Counted from the first letter of the stretch, positions 43,293 through 52,716 are shown. The stretch: 64,000 nucleotides of DNA from Strongylocentrotus purpuratus (GCF_000002235.5 NW_022145552.1:2115501-2179500), one strand, 5' to 3'. The notes: generated by a model from the letters alone, not told the origin. Numbers and translations: made by a program.

Positions 43293-44148
43293 TATCCAAC
43301 TCCAGTATGATATTCTGAAATTAAAAAAATTAAATGTAGTATTTACCTTTTCCGCAATACCAGCTACTTAACGGTGTCGCTCATTATTTATATTAGGTTA
43401 ACGGTTGTAACTGAACTTAAGCATTTCCAGAACTATTTTGCTTACACTTGAAACATTTGCATAGGAAACATCCTTTCCAAGAAGGTTCCAAACACATATT
43501 CGAACAAAGGGAAAGGACTCAATTTTGCCTTAATTGAGAAACAAAATCTTATCTCTTTGTGCGGTCAACTGAGCTATTTCTGTGTTCAAACTTACATTGG
43601 CATAAAGTAAAGCGTCCATTGTTTCATTCTGCTTTTTCACAGTTTGGTGAAGCTAATGAATTTCCTTCTCCAGCGAGGTTGTATAGGTTTCCGTCCATTG
43701 TTGAGGTTCCTCATCTGATCTGTCTTGGCCATTTTAAAAGACAGCTTGAAGTCACTTATCAGGGCTCTCTCGCTCTCTAACGATATAACTTTTCAACTCC
43801 TCCAAACCCCGCCTCATTCTCAGGATCTCCATAAATCTTTTTCATGTACTCGTCCATCCTCACTTTCTCACCAGTGACCATTCCAGAACCATCATCAATC
43901 TCAAAAATGATCAATCATCCCATTTTCCATCACTTATAACTATAAAACAACTGGAAAAAACAAACACACAAGGTCAGAATAATTCTTTTCAGTTTAACGC
44001 AAACAATGTATTAAACATTAAACCAACATAAATAACCAAAACAGAAAAATGACAAAATAAAATCATGAAAGAAATAAATCGGTACTGTGTATGGATAGGT
44101 AATATCAAACAAAGAGTCCAGAGGCATAGTGCCTAAGCCATGTTCACA

Positions 44149-44529
44149 TTACTGCTTCGTCATCTTTGTTTTTATAAATTCCTGTATGTCGTTGTTTTCA
44201 AAGTCAAAGTGGAAGAATCCGACAGCCTTGGCCACGGCTTCGTCCATTTCATCGTCGAACATGATGGATATTTTGTAGACGGCCGGTAAAAAATCCAAAA
44301 ATTCTTTTTCGTTGAGGCGGTTGATGGCCCCGATGAAGTGTTTGTCCACCTTCTCGTGCCATTCCTGATACAGGCATTCCAGGTGGGCTTCCTGCCCGGG
44401 CTGTTCGTCCTGACATCCACAGCATCCCTCGACAACCAGGGTATGAATCCTAGCTGATAACGCCTTCACAGCCATCAGGACTGGAGCCACGGGCAGTTGG
44501 TCGCTGATATCCCTCCTCCGAGAAGTCAT
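44149..44529 (-). CDS. Small Cys/His protein, tandem copy 1, 126 aa
   Basis: Starts MTSRRRDISDQLPVAPVLMA and ends FIKTKMTKQ. After a hydrophobic helix (AVKALSARIHTLVV) comes a CCGCQ...PGQEAHLECLYQ segment that could bind a metal (C-x-C...H-x3-C), then acidic helical stretches (EKEFLDFLPAVYKISIMFDDE) and EAVAKAVGFFHFDFENND. I do not recognise the family with certainty. C-x-x-x-x-P-x-Q-x-x-H-x-C-L motifs of this kind occur in repeat-encoded proteins of invertebrates. The frame is intact and nearly identical in copy 2. Confidence 0.6.
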   Translation of the reverse strand: MTSRRRDISDQLPVAPVLMAVKALSARIHTLVVEGCCGCQDEQPGQEAHLECLYQEWHEKVDKHFIGAINRLNEKEFLDFLPAVYKISIMFDDEMDEAVAKAVGFFHFDFENNDIQEFIKTKMTKQ

Positions 44530-44588
44530 GTCGATGAATCGAGCGCAGTGTTGTGTTTTAAGTCTCTGAGCACAGAGCCATGTTCACA

Positions 44589-44969
44589 TTACTGCTTCGT
44601 CATCTTTGTTTTTATAAATTCCTGTATGTCGTTGTTTTCAAAGTCAAAGTGGAAGAATCCGACAGCCTCGGCCACGGCTTCGTCCATTTCATCGTCGAAC
44701 ATGATGGATATTTTGTAGACGGCCGGTAAAAAATCCAAAAATTCTTTTTCGTTGAGGCGGTTGATGGCCCCGATGAAGTGTTTGTCCACCTTCTCGTGCC
44801 ATTCCTGATACAGGCATTCCAGGTGGGCTTCCTGCCCGGGCTGTTCGTCCTGACATCCACAGCATCCCTCGACAACCAGGGTATGAATCCTAGCTGATAA
44901 CGCCTTCACAGCCATCAGGACTGGAGCCACGGGCAGTTGGTCGCTGATATCCCTCCTCCGAGAAGTCAT
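44589..44969 (-). CDS. Small Cys/His protein, tandem copy 2, 126 aa
   Basis: Same protein as copy 1 with one visible substitution (AVAEAVGFF instead of AVAKAVGFF). The frame stays open 20 codons further upstream (from 45029), but the shared ATG at 44967-44969 is the likelier start because copy 1 lacks the extension. Sequence 5' of the pair differs, so at most one copy has the original promoter. Confidence 0.6.
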   Translation of the reverse strand: MTSRRRDISDQLPVAPVLMAVKALSARIHTLVVEGCCGCQDEQPGQEAHLECLYQEWHEKVDKHFIGAINRLNEKEFLDFLPAVYKISIMFDDEMDEAVAEAVGFFHFDFENNDIQEFIKTKMTKQ

Positions 44970-45396
44970 GTCGATGAATCGAGTGCAGTGTTGTGTTTTA
45001 AGTCTCTGAGCACAGAGCACCACCCACATATTATATCTATGACCGCCCAGTGCCCAGCGGACATGCGCTCATGTCACTGCTCGCTCTGGGCAAAAAATTC
45101 TGCACTGGTCCGATGCATGCTATGGTTCCGCTCGGGTTTGGGAACGGGGAATTTGCTACATAGCGGCAAGAGAACAGGCAAAATTCCTTTGTAACCCTTG
45201 ACAGCTGCTAGAGACCCGATGAAATCGCTTACCATATATGCGTGTTATATGAGTAGAGGGTAAGATCTTTCTAAAAGACCTAATCTTCCATTGAGTTTCT
45301 ACATGTCTTATGTCTCGATCAAAGCGACAGATCACCTCTTTCGTCTTCGTGAAGAATCCGATGTCTAGTTATAATTTAAACTCCTGTTCTTCTTAT

Positions 45397-45780
45397 TTAC
45401 AAACTTACATCTTTTGCAACGATTCCAGTTTCCGAGCTGACATCGGCAAACCCGTTGATGCATACGTCATTGAGTGCCTCCAACACCAACTCATATTTCA
45501 TGTTTACTGGTGGTTTGGGACCTTCTTGATGAAGGGCGAAAGATATTGAAGAGCATACGTTGAAAATACTATGGACAACACCTAAAGACAATTCTTTGTT
45601 CCTTAGAAACTCCCCTTTTAGATAGCGCAGCCTTTAGGCAGCTGTCTTCTGACTATCGGGAAGGAATGGAGGTCTATGACCCCAAGGTAGTCTGATGTCA
45701 TAGTGGCCATTTACGATCGTCAAACTCTCCTCCATCATCTTTCTTGCTCGTTTGTCTTCTGTTGATTCTCCAATCTTTTC
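45397..45780 (-). pseudogene. BEL/Pao-type pol fragment
   Basis: Minus strand: ARKMMEESLTIVNGHYDIRL then PWGHRPPFLPDSQKTAA, a stop, RLRYLKGEFLRNKELS and an unrelated tail. The N-G-H-Y-(E/D)-(I/L)-x-L-P-W...P-x-L-P...R-L...L-K...F block lies between protease and reverse transcriptase in BEL/Pao polyproteins. The in-frame stop and short length mark it as a fragment. Confidence 0.55.
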
Positions 45781-45880
45781 CTCCACCGTGTAGCTGCCAA
45801 AATCAAACCAAAAGAAACCTTAAATTGCCTCTTCTGAATATTAAAACTATTATTTTCAACGTAAATAAATGTTACATTAC

Positions 45881-46003
45881 CAGTTTGGTTGCGCCGATCA
45901 TTGTATTTTCTGGCCCTATAGGCCATTTCGTTCCAAGCCAGCCGCAAATCCGCTCCCGTCCTGGAAGATGCCACCCCATGAGCTTTGAGGGCCTCCTCTA
46001 GAG
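45881..46003 (-). CDS. Myb/SANT-like domain exon
   Basis: Minus strand: EALKAHGVASSRTGADLRLA then WNEMAYRARKYNDRRNQTG before a GTAATG donor. Very similar in pattern to the exon at 18260-18384 (R-T...L-R-L-x-W-N-E-M-A...A-R-K-Y). Joined without an intron to the RecQ-like fragment, whose frame ends here, so the junction is probably an insertion point. Confidence 0.5.
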
Positions 46004-46323
46004 ATCATGCTATGAACTGTGCCGGAGTCTACTCCCATTCCATATGCTGTAGTAGCGATCAAGATTCTCAACTCGCCTGTCAGAGTTGACATCTCTCTTA
46101 TGATTTTTTCTTGAACGTCGTTCTCCGTGTTGGTGTGGTACATGTTGACAAAAGCATGGTAGTCCTTTGGTAGCAGGGCCAGGAATGTAGCATACAGTTC
46201 ACTGCATACTTTACGGGACTGACAGTAAATGATGGTCCTGTCACAGATGGGCCCTTTGCAATTAACTTCACTGATGAGGTGTCCAAAATTGTTGTCATAA
46301 TCTCGTGGTCCAGACTTCAGCAC
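46003..46323 (-). pseudogene. RecQ-like helicase C-terminal fragment
   Basis: Minus strand: CDRTIIYCQSRKVCSELYAT then VNMYHTNTENDVQEKIIREM and ELRILIATTAYGMGVDSGTV. These match RecQ-type helicase motifs IV (I-I-Y-C), Ib-like Y-H-(A/T) and V (I-A-T-x-A-(F/Y)-G-M-G-(I/V)). It ends before the QxxGRxGR motif VI and has no RecA-1 half. RecQ-like fragments of this sort are repetitive in marine invertebrates, so it is likely element-borne rather than the host helicase. Confidence 0.65.
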
Positions 46324-46598
46324 AACATGCTAATGTTTTTCTTGTCAGGTGACTCATTCACCCACACATAGTTCTGCCCCAGATACTGGACTTGTTGTTG
46401 TAGTAAATGACACTTGCTAGGCTTGAGTTTGAGTCTGTGTCGCCTAAGTCTTGTGAAGGCGCGTTTTAACCTGGTCAGATGTTCGTCTATTGTGGAACTG
46501 AAAACAATGATGTCGTCTAGATATATTGGTACTTCAGAGAGGTTCATATCTCCTAGGACTGTGTTCATGAGCCTCTGGAATGTTGCAGGTGCATTCAT
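46317..46598 (-). pseudogene. Ty3-type reverse-transcriptase fragment
   Basis: Minus strand: NAPATFQRLMNTVLGDM then VPIYLDDIIVFSSTIDEHLT, RLKRAFTRLRRHRLKLKPSK and QVQYLGQ. The YLDD box is the polymerase active site of Ty3-type elements. About 90 codons, bounded by unrelated sequence on both sides. Confidence 0.85.
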
Positions 46599-46695
46599 GA
46601 GTCCAAAGGGCTCAAAAACAGCTAGTGTTCAATGGACAATGTCCATCATGTACAATGTCACAACGATTGAGAACTACTGGACCGACCTGATACAG

Positions 46696-47172
46696 CTACT
46701 GGATCAAACCTACTTCATAGGCGGGAGTGGCGTAAATAACGTAAATAATGCCACCACCAACGGGAAGGTGTGGAGAGTCGGTCTCCAGTAACAACCGACT
46801 CCGCGGAAGGAGGCTAAGAGCAGCCCACTGTTCCCGCTTGTAGGATCTTACCATGGCATTGAAGCTGAAGTAAGCGTTAGGAAAAGTTATTCTCCACGCT
46901 TCAACTTCCCGAGGACCCAACGTGCAACAATGAATGTGAATGCGCTGGTGCCTGTTCACCCTTCGTTGGACCTCTTGCCTACAGACGCGGGAAGGTCCAT
47001 CGGAGGTTGGAACCCCCTTCTCCCCGCGGATATGCAGGATTAAGACCCTGCCGGTGGCACCGACCTTTCCCAGGATGGCCCGGAAAAGGTTCAGCTGGGC
47101 CGACCACGTCCCTGGGGCCATGGAATAGTAAAGTATAAATATACCTTTTTTTCTTTCACATCTCATGCACAT
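46696..47172 (-). pseudogene. TatD-like DNase fragment
   Basis: Minus strand: WSAQLNLFRAILGKVGATGR then VLILHIRG, HQRIHIHCCTLGPREVEAWR, FPNAYFSFNAMV and LPRSRLLLETDSPHLP. These correspond to the TatD metal-binding series (V-x-L-H-x-R, I-H-x-H-C, N-x-Y-F-x-F and L-L-L-E-T-D-(S/A)-P-(Y/H)-L-P). The N-terminal third with the first H-x-H is missing. TatD proteins are metal-dependent 3'-5' exonucleases. It lies directly upstream, same strand, of the reverse-transcriptase fragment. Confidence 0.75.
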
Positions 47173-47237
47173 TTTAAGAACCTATTTGCCAAAATCAGGG
47201 GTGCGACTTCTTTAGACTCGGAGTACCGTCTTCCCTC

Positions 47238-47718
47238 ATTTCAAGAAACCCTACATTCTTGTGAGAGGGAGCAGTATGTGAAATGCTTAAGGGACACTTT
47301 ATCTCCATTATCAAACATAACTCTTACAGTAGTGTGTCCATGCCGTGTATATACAAAATAGTCACACCATGTCCGCTGTATAACTCCCATCTGAAATTGT
47401 ACTTGTGAAAAGTACTGGTGCGACTTCTTGAGACACAGAGTACCATCTTCCCTCATTTCAAGAAACCCTACATTCTTGTGAGAGGGAGCAGTATGTGAAA
47501 TGCTGAAGGGACACTTTATCTCCATTATAACTCTTACAGTAATGTGTTCATGCCGTGTATATACAATATAGTCGCACCATGTCCGCTGTATAACTCCCAT
47601 CTGAAATTGTACTTGTGAAAAGTACTGGTGCGACTTCTTAACACACACAGTAACATCTTCCTTCATTTCAAGAAACCCTACATTCTTGTGAGATGCTGAA
47701 GGGACTCTTTATCTCCAG
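47238..47718 (-). repeat. Tandem repeat of a YqaJ coding module (two full units, one partial)
   Basis: Units begin near 47238, 47456 and 47664 with AAGAAACCCTACATTCTTGT; periods are about 217 and 208 bases. On the minus strand each unit encodes FSISHTAPSHKNVGFLEMRE then SHQYFSQVQFQMGVIQRTWC, the C-terminal core of the YqaJ exonuclease with its Q-V-Q motif. The third unit has lost 17 bases (AGGGAGCAGTATGTGAA). Confidence 0.9.
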
Positions 47719-48138
47719 CGCTCCTTTCCCACAGCAATCGCACTGGACCAGTCCGTCTGGACTTGCCCCCACATACATGTGTTGATGGTGAGGGAATAGA
47801 CAACCTTCTGGCATGACCAGTTTCCTGTGCGTAGACCGCTGAGCCTTGACATAAGCTGTCCTGGCCTCTCCCTCCATTTCCTTTCCATACGTCAAGGCAG
47901 GGAGACCCGATGGCACTGAACTTTGTCCTAATATCCTGTGCACAAAGTTGGTTACGTTGGTTACTGCTTCACCTTCAGTTGCTGCTGCAGCTATCTTCCT
48001 TCCTCGGGTGAGGACAGCATGGGCATTCGACCCAGTAATTCTCCCATGCAGATACAAATGCCAGTTCTTGTTGTCGGCCTGACCACAGGTCATCTGCTCT
48101 ATGAGACTTGTCATTGCCGGAGTGTAGATGGGCAGCTC
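47668..48138 (-). pseudogene. YqaJ-type exonuclease, copy 1
   Basis: Exon starts after a CTTTCTGCAG acceptor: ELPIYTPAMTSLIEQMTCGQ, then WHLYLHGRITGSNAHAVL, SGLPALTYGKEMEGEARTAY and YVGASPDGLVQCDCCGKGAL, EIKSPFS. The G-R-I-T-G-S start, Y-G...E-x-x-A, S-P-D-G and L-E-I-K blocks are the lambda-exonuclease-like active site (Asp, Glu, Lys all present). A 17-base deletion just after E-I-K shifts the frame into QECRVS-stop. The C-terminal module survives as two tandem units downstream. Family role: 5'-3' exonuclease for single-strand annealing recombination in phages; in animals carried by mobile elements. Confidence 0.8.
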
Positions 48139-48173
48139 CTGCAGAAAGCCCTCAGGAGAAGATTAGTTGGATG

Positions 48174-49301
48174 CTAAACACGGAAGAGGAAATCCTCATT
48201 CAGGATTGAGACTTTTTTATTGCCCACATCCTTTATTAGCTTTGTGAGTTTCATTACATCGCTTGTGAGTGGCAACAATGTAGGTCGATTCCTTTTTGCC
48301 TGATACAGAGTTCTTAGAGCACCTGATGAAACAAAGACACTCCACTCATGTTGAACTCTCTCTCCAAATGCCTTTGCATGCCTGTACAACTGATCATCAC
48401 CTGTCTCTCCACCTCTTCCCTGAAGAATTTTTGCGAACTTCTGCAGAGTATGGCCTAGCTTAAGGGCTAGTGAGGGTGTCTTGTAGGTCATTTTAGTATC
48501 GTCAAATCCTGCAACCTTTTGAACTCCTGCTATTACGGTCTTAAATTCTCCTGGGTGTATAAATTCACCCATCGATGCATTACGCCTCTTTGTCAATGAG
48601 CGTAATTCAATCAACAGGCGGGCAGCCTCCCTCATTTTGGTTCTGATATCAGCATGTTGATCGGTGTCATGCCCACATTTCATGTAATGTCTCTCTGCAT
48701 TTTCCATGATCAGTGAATCACTCTTCGCAACTCTACCAATATGGTCATTGGAAAGTTTTTGTGTCACTTGATGAAGTCCTTCTGATACCCCTTTGGGAGG
48801 TGGTAGCAGTAGCCGGCAGGTTGTAGCTGGCCTGTTCTGGTATTTGATCTTTTTTACTCTTGTTTGCGGATGGCATTCATGCTTCCACAGATCTGTCCGG
48901 ATGTAGTATCCAAAGCAAAATTCACACGGCCCATAATCTTCATAATTTGCTCCTTCGTCTCTTGGTCTGTACGCAACAATGTAAGTACCTGTTCCTGCTC
49001 TAATTACCGAGCAATTGTGTCTGTGCGTGCCCTTGTTTCTCAACAAGTTCATTAAATTGTCCTTTTTACGTCTGTCTTTTTCGTTCTCGATAGCAATTAC
49101 ATCAGGTTCCTTTGAGTGGCAATCCCGCAAATGTCTTTGAATTTGTGACTGAAGAGAACCACAAAATAAGCAAGGGAATCTTTTATCAAATATTCTCTTC
49201 CCCTTTGCATTGCTTGTTCCCAGGACAAAAATAGTATTGCCTGATGTAGAAGCATGGGGTGTAGAATCATCAGTCTGTTGTTCTGTCTTAGAAGGTCCCA
49301 T
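48174..49301 (-). CDS. Zinc-finger protein of a dispersed invertebrate family, 375 aa
   Basis: The longest non-repetitive ORF in this half of the window. A Ser/Thr/Gln-rich start is followed by a C2H2-like finger (CLFC...IQRHLRDCH), LLRNKGTHRHNCSVI, a second finger-like CEFC...DLWKHECH, then helical blocks KLSNDHIGRVAKSDSLIME, REAARLLIELRSLTKRRN, SLALKLGHTLQKFAKIL and RPTLLPLTSDVMKLTKLIK, ending FLFRV-stop. This order (finger, C-x2-C-F-G-Y-Y...W-K-H-x-C-H, I-G-R-x-x-x-x-D, P-L-T-x-D) is that of multi-copy proteins in cnidarian, echinoderm and fish genomes. Function unknown. No frameshift, so it may be intact. The YqaJ exon follows on the same strand. Confidence 0.65.
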   Translation of the reverse strand: MGPSKTEQQTDDSTPHASTSGNTIFVLGTSNAKGKRIFDKRFPCLFCGSLQSQIQRHLRDCHSKEPDVIAIENEKDRRKKDNLMNLLRNKGTHRHNCSVIRAGTGTYIVAYRPRDEGANYEDYGPCEFCFGYYIRTDLWKHECHPQTRVKKIKYQNRPATTCRLLLPPPKGVSEGLHQVTQKLSNDHIGRVAKSDSLIMENAERHYMKCGHDTDQHADIRTKMREAARLLIELRSLTKRRNASMGEFIHPGEFKTVIAGVQKVAGFDDTKMTYKTPSLALKLGHTLQKFAKILQGRGGETGDDQLYRHAKAFGERVQHEWSVFVSSGALRTLYQAKRNRPTLLPLTSDVMKLTKLIKDVGNKKVSILNEDFLFRV

Positions 49302-49387
49302 GGATGTGCTGCAAATGTCACTGCTCTTTTCAGAATCATAAGAGTCATCAGGTGCTTGTCCTGCAAATAATTAGTGAAAAAGAACAA

Positions 49388-50302
49388 GAAAACCCAATAA
49401 AAACATTAAGACAAGTCTGCTGTAAAAATATTGCCTATGAAAATATTTGTTTGTAATATCATATTTGGGCCATGCAAGTAACCATGACAGAAATTCGATT
49501 TAGTAAAAAATGTAAAAAAATTGATACAATATTATAAGTAACAAAATAAATGACATTAGTTTACTAATTATCACTGGTACTACTTGAATGGACAAGAGAC
49601 ATATTACTCATGTAAGATTTTATCGGTACAAATATCTGACATCAAAGCAATGTCATTACTGATATGTCCATGCTGTTCATGGAAAAAAATTATGTAATTT
49701 GATGAACTAAATGCATCTTAAATATTGACAGTAGCACAGTGTGAGTGGAGGTGGCTATCACGTGATGGAATATGCGCGTACATTTTTGTGATGAGATCCT
49801 GCAAAATGCCTGGCGGACTTTCTGCCACCCCCCCCCCCCCCCCTCTCTCTCTCCTTCTCTCCATGAAAGAGTTGCAGTTTACAAGTACATAACACTAAAA
49901 ACAACTATGATAACAAACAGAACAAGGAGAACTATTAGAAGAGGAATGAAAACATGAAGAAGAATAGAAGTGTTACTTGACAATACTACTGAAAGTGCCA
50001 AAGGATCAGAGTACTGAGGGGAAGATTGAGGGAGAGGATGAACGGAGGGAGGAGATGGATCGAACGAAAAATGAGAGGAAAGATGAACGGATGACAATAG
50101 GTCAGGAGTAGATGGAGAAAGACAAACAAGAGAAAGAGATATCTGCGAAGAATGAAGAGATGATGAAGATAAAGACAAAGAGGATGAAGGAGTGGGAGGA
50201 GGGGCTAGAGCGGAAGGATGCGGAGCTGGACTGTACTTTATTGGCTGTGGAGCACAGAAAACAAGATAGAATCAACAGCCCCATTAAAAAAATAGAAGAA
50301 AT
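49388..50302. other. No gene recognised
   Basis: AT-rich, with a C-run at about 49829-49844, CT repeats after it, and a GAAGA/GGA-rich tract near 50000-50210 that gives spurious charged ORFs. Confidence 0.5.
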
Positions 50303-51073
50303 TTATGTTAAAGTTGTTAGTATGTTTAATTTGTTGGTATAGTACAGGTCTTTACACGGTCTAAGGCTAACGGTAATTGAAGTCCTTGAAGACAACATTG
50401 GCATTGTTTTGTTTTGTGTGGATCTAAATGACAGACCCTGTCGCAGAAGGAATCGCAAGCTCTTGAAGACCTTCATCAGTGCTTGTTGAGCTGTTTCCTG
50501 CTGTTGACGGCGGTAGGCGTCCATTTTGACATCGATTTTAGCCTCAGGTTTCAAGGAAATCGCTGCCTTTGCGACTCTGTGACAATTTGAAGCCTGGTGG
50601 CTCTCAAATCTGGGTGATGCCTTTTTCCAGTTACAAAAGCCGACTGAAACAAATGCTGGTTCTTTGTTCTTGGCCAATTTCAAGAGTCCGCGTTTTTCTG
50701 CCTGTGCACAGTAGAAACACAGTACCCGTTTCAGGGAGGGTTCGTAATGGATCCAGGGGTAGCTTTGGTACCATTTGGCTTGAAACAGAATTTTCTGCGT
50801 TTTAGTTTCTACTACGGGAATGGAAGAAGTAGGGGGGTGATTGGGGCTAACCCAGTCGTCAAAACCGGCATCAGCTTCATCATCATCTTTCGCCTCAGAT
50901 GCTCCATCACCCTCAACAGCACTTTCTTCTGGTTGAACTTCAGGAAGAACAGGCCTATCTCCGACATCATCCGATTTTGATGTAGACGGCTGTTCGTCAT
51001 CATGTTCTTCTTTCTCATTGTGCTTGAAAAAAGAAGTGATCTTTGCTGTTTTCAACTTCTTATTATGAGCCAT
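50303..51073 (-). pseudogene. hAT/ZMYM1-type TTF zinc-finger N-terminus
   Basis: Minus strand, 256 codons. Starts MAHNKKLKTAKITSFFKHNE, then an acidic Ser/Asp-rich linker and a TTF-type finger: ILFQAKWYQSYPWIHYEPSL, VLCFYCAQAEKRGLLK, FVSVGFCNWKKASPRFESHQ and SNCHRVA. It then reads ALMKVFKSLRFLLRQGLSFR, where hAT transposases continue G-H...N-F-x-x-L; here the frame degenerates into another sequence. Role in the family: DNA-binding end of a hAT transposase. The catalytic core is absent. Confidence 0.75.
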
Positions 51074-51319
51074 CCTAGAATCCTAAAATCAATTCACGCT
51101 GTGAATTATGTAAGTGACACACTCACATATATTTCCCCCTTAAAAAGTTAAGGAAGACAAGGCCTCCTGCTGAGCGGACTCACCACGTGTTTTTGATTTC
51201 TAGTTAACTGCCTTAGCGCGTTCCTTCTCTCCCCGCACGTAATGCGCACATAACACGGCGTACGCTCGTAATCCGCATCCCTGATTTTCAATAGCTTCTT
51301 TCACACGTTAAAAGCCAAT

Positions 51320-51507
51320 CTTGTGGTTATCTTGTGGTTTGCAATCTTAGAGGTATCTTGTGGTTATCTTGTGGTTTGCCCCATTTGAACACGCAAAACT
51401 TGTGGTTATCTTTTGGTTTCCACACCACGAGATTGCGCGCACTGCAAAATATGCGCGATTAATCTTGTGGTTATCTTGTGGTTTCCAAACCACAAGATAA
51501 CCACAAA
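51320..51507. repeat. MITE made of CTTGTGGTTAT units
   Basis: The unit CTTGTGGTTATCTTGTGGTT occurs three times in direct orientation and once inverted (AACCACAAGATAACCACAA) at the right edge. Flanks have ACACGTTAAAAGC and CACCGTGTGAATGCG, which look like target or end relics. Confidence 0.6.
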
Positions 51508-51589
51508 ATACTAGTAAGATTTTCTTTTTTTTTACTGTCTGAATTGGCTTTCACCGTGTGAATGCGGCTAATAACAATAAACACAATTA

Positions 51590-51700
51590 CAATAATGATG
51601 AGGATTATTATTATCATCATCATAATTATTATTATTATTAATATTATAATTGTTATCATTATTATTATTACTATTATTATCATCATTATGACTTATTAAG
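51590..51700. repeat. ATT/ATC microsatellite
   Basis: TTATTATTATCATCATCAT-type repeats over about 110 bases; gives poly-Ile/Met and poly-Asn ORFs only. Confidence 0.95.
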
Positions 51701-51997
51701 TAAGCAAATATCATTCCCAAAAACCTGGGGGGTGGGGGATGATTGTACATGCCATCCCCCTCATCCCCCCCGTTGTCTACGCCCCTGTCTGTAAGGCATC
51801 CGGAACGGGTAGTGTCAACAAGGCACCTCCCCAAGTTTGCTATACCTACGCACTTCTGGAGGACTTGGTGTCTCCTGATGAGCTGCCCCTGTAAACAAAA
51901 TACACAGGAAGTAAATTTAAATGAACAAAAAACTGATGTACATGTAACATCAAATGTCATCAAAAATAGCTAATGTTCAATGGACAATGTCATAACG

Positions 51998-52716
51998 TTA
52001 TTTAGATGAATTAACTAGTGCTGGGGCAATTTCTCTACAGAAAAATTGTTCGCTGTGAAGAAGAAGTTCGTTCCATCTCTCATCATCTAACAGAACTCTT
52101 ACAGAAACGTGTCCATGCCGTGTTAAATAGTCACACCATGTCTGCTGTATAACTCCCATCTGAAATTGTACTTGTGAAAAGTACTGGTGCGACTTCTTGA
52201 GACACAGAGCACCATCTTCTCTCATTTCAAGAAACCCTACATTCTTGTGAGAGGGAGTAGTATGTGAAATGCTGAAGGAACAATTTATCCTCAGCAATCC
52301 TCTTCCCACAGCAATTGACTGAACCAGTCCGTTTGGACTTGCCCCCACGTTCATGTGTTGATGGTGCAGGAACAGGCCACCTTCTGTCACGACCAGTTTC
52401 CTGTGCGTAGCCCCCTGAGCCTTGACATCAGCTGTCCTGGCCCCTCCCTCCATTTCTCTTCCGTACTTCAAGGCAGGGAGACCCGATGGCACTGAACTTT
52501 GTCCTAATATCCTGTGCACAAGGTTGGTTACGTTGGTTACTGCTTCACCTTCAGTTGCTGCTGCAGCTATCTTCCTTCCTCGGGTGAGGACAGCATGGGC
52601 ATTCGACCCAGTAATTCTCCCATGCAGATACAAATGCCAGTTCTTGTTGTCGGCCTGACCACAGGTCATCTGCTCTATGAGACTTGTCATTGCCGGAGTG
52701 TAGATGGGCAGCTCCT
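51998..52716 (-). pseudogene. YqaJ-type exonuclease, copy 2, catalytic residues lost
   Basis: Nearly identical to copy 1 over the first 80 codons (same CTTTCTGCAG acceptor, ELPIYTPAMTSLIEQ), with a longer uninterrupted frame that runs through QYFSQVQFQMGVIQQTW and ends APALVNSSK-stop. The active site is changed: S-P-N-G for S-P-D-G, and L-R-I-N for L-E-I-K. The Cys pair before it is gone as well. So the frame is better preserved than copy 1 but the enzyme should be dead. A single C-terminal module is present, unlike copy 1. Confidence 0.8.

Larger units (their letters stand above)
44139..45018. repeat. Recent 440-bp tandem duplication
   Basis: Units 44139-44578 and 44579-45018 both start CCATGTTCACATTACTGC and end CTCTGAGCACAGAG. 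By eye they differ at only two positions (CTTGG/CTCGG near 44227/44667 and GAGCG/GAGTG near 44541/44981). Each carries a complete small ORF on the minus strand. Confidence 0.95.

Noticed and set aside
51471..51963. Ile/Met- and Asn-rich ORFs
   Set aside because: Translations of the ATT/ATC microsatellite.
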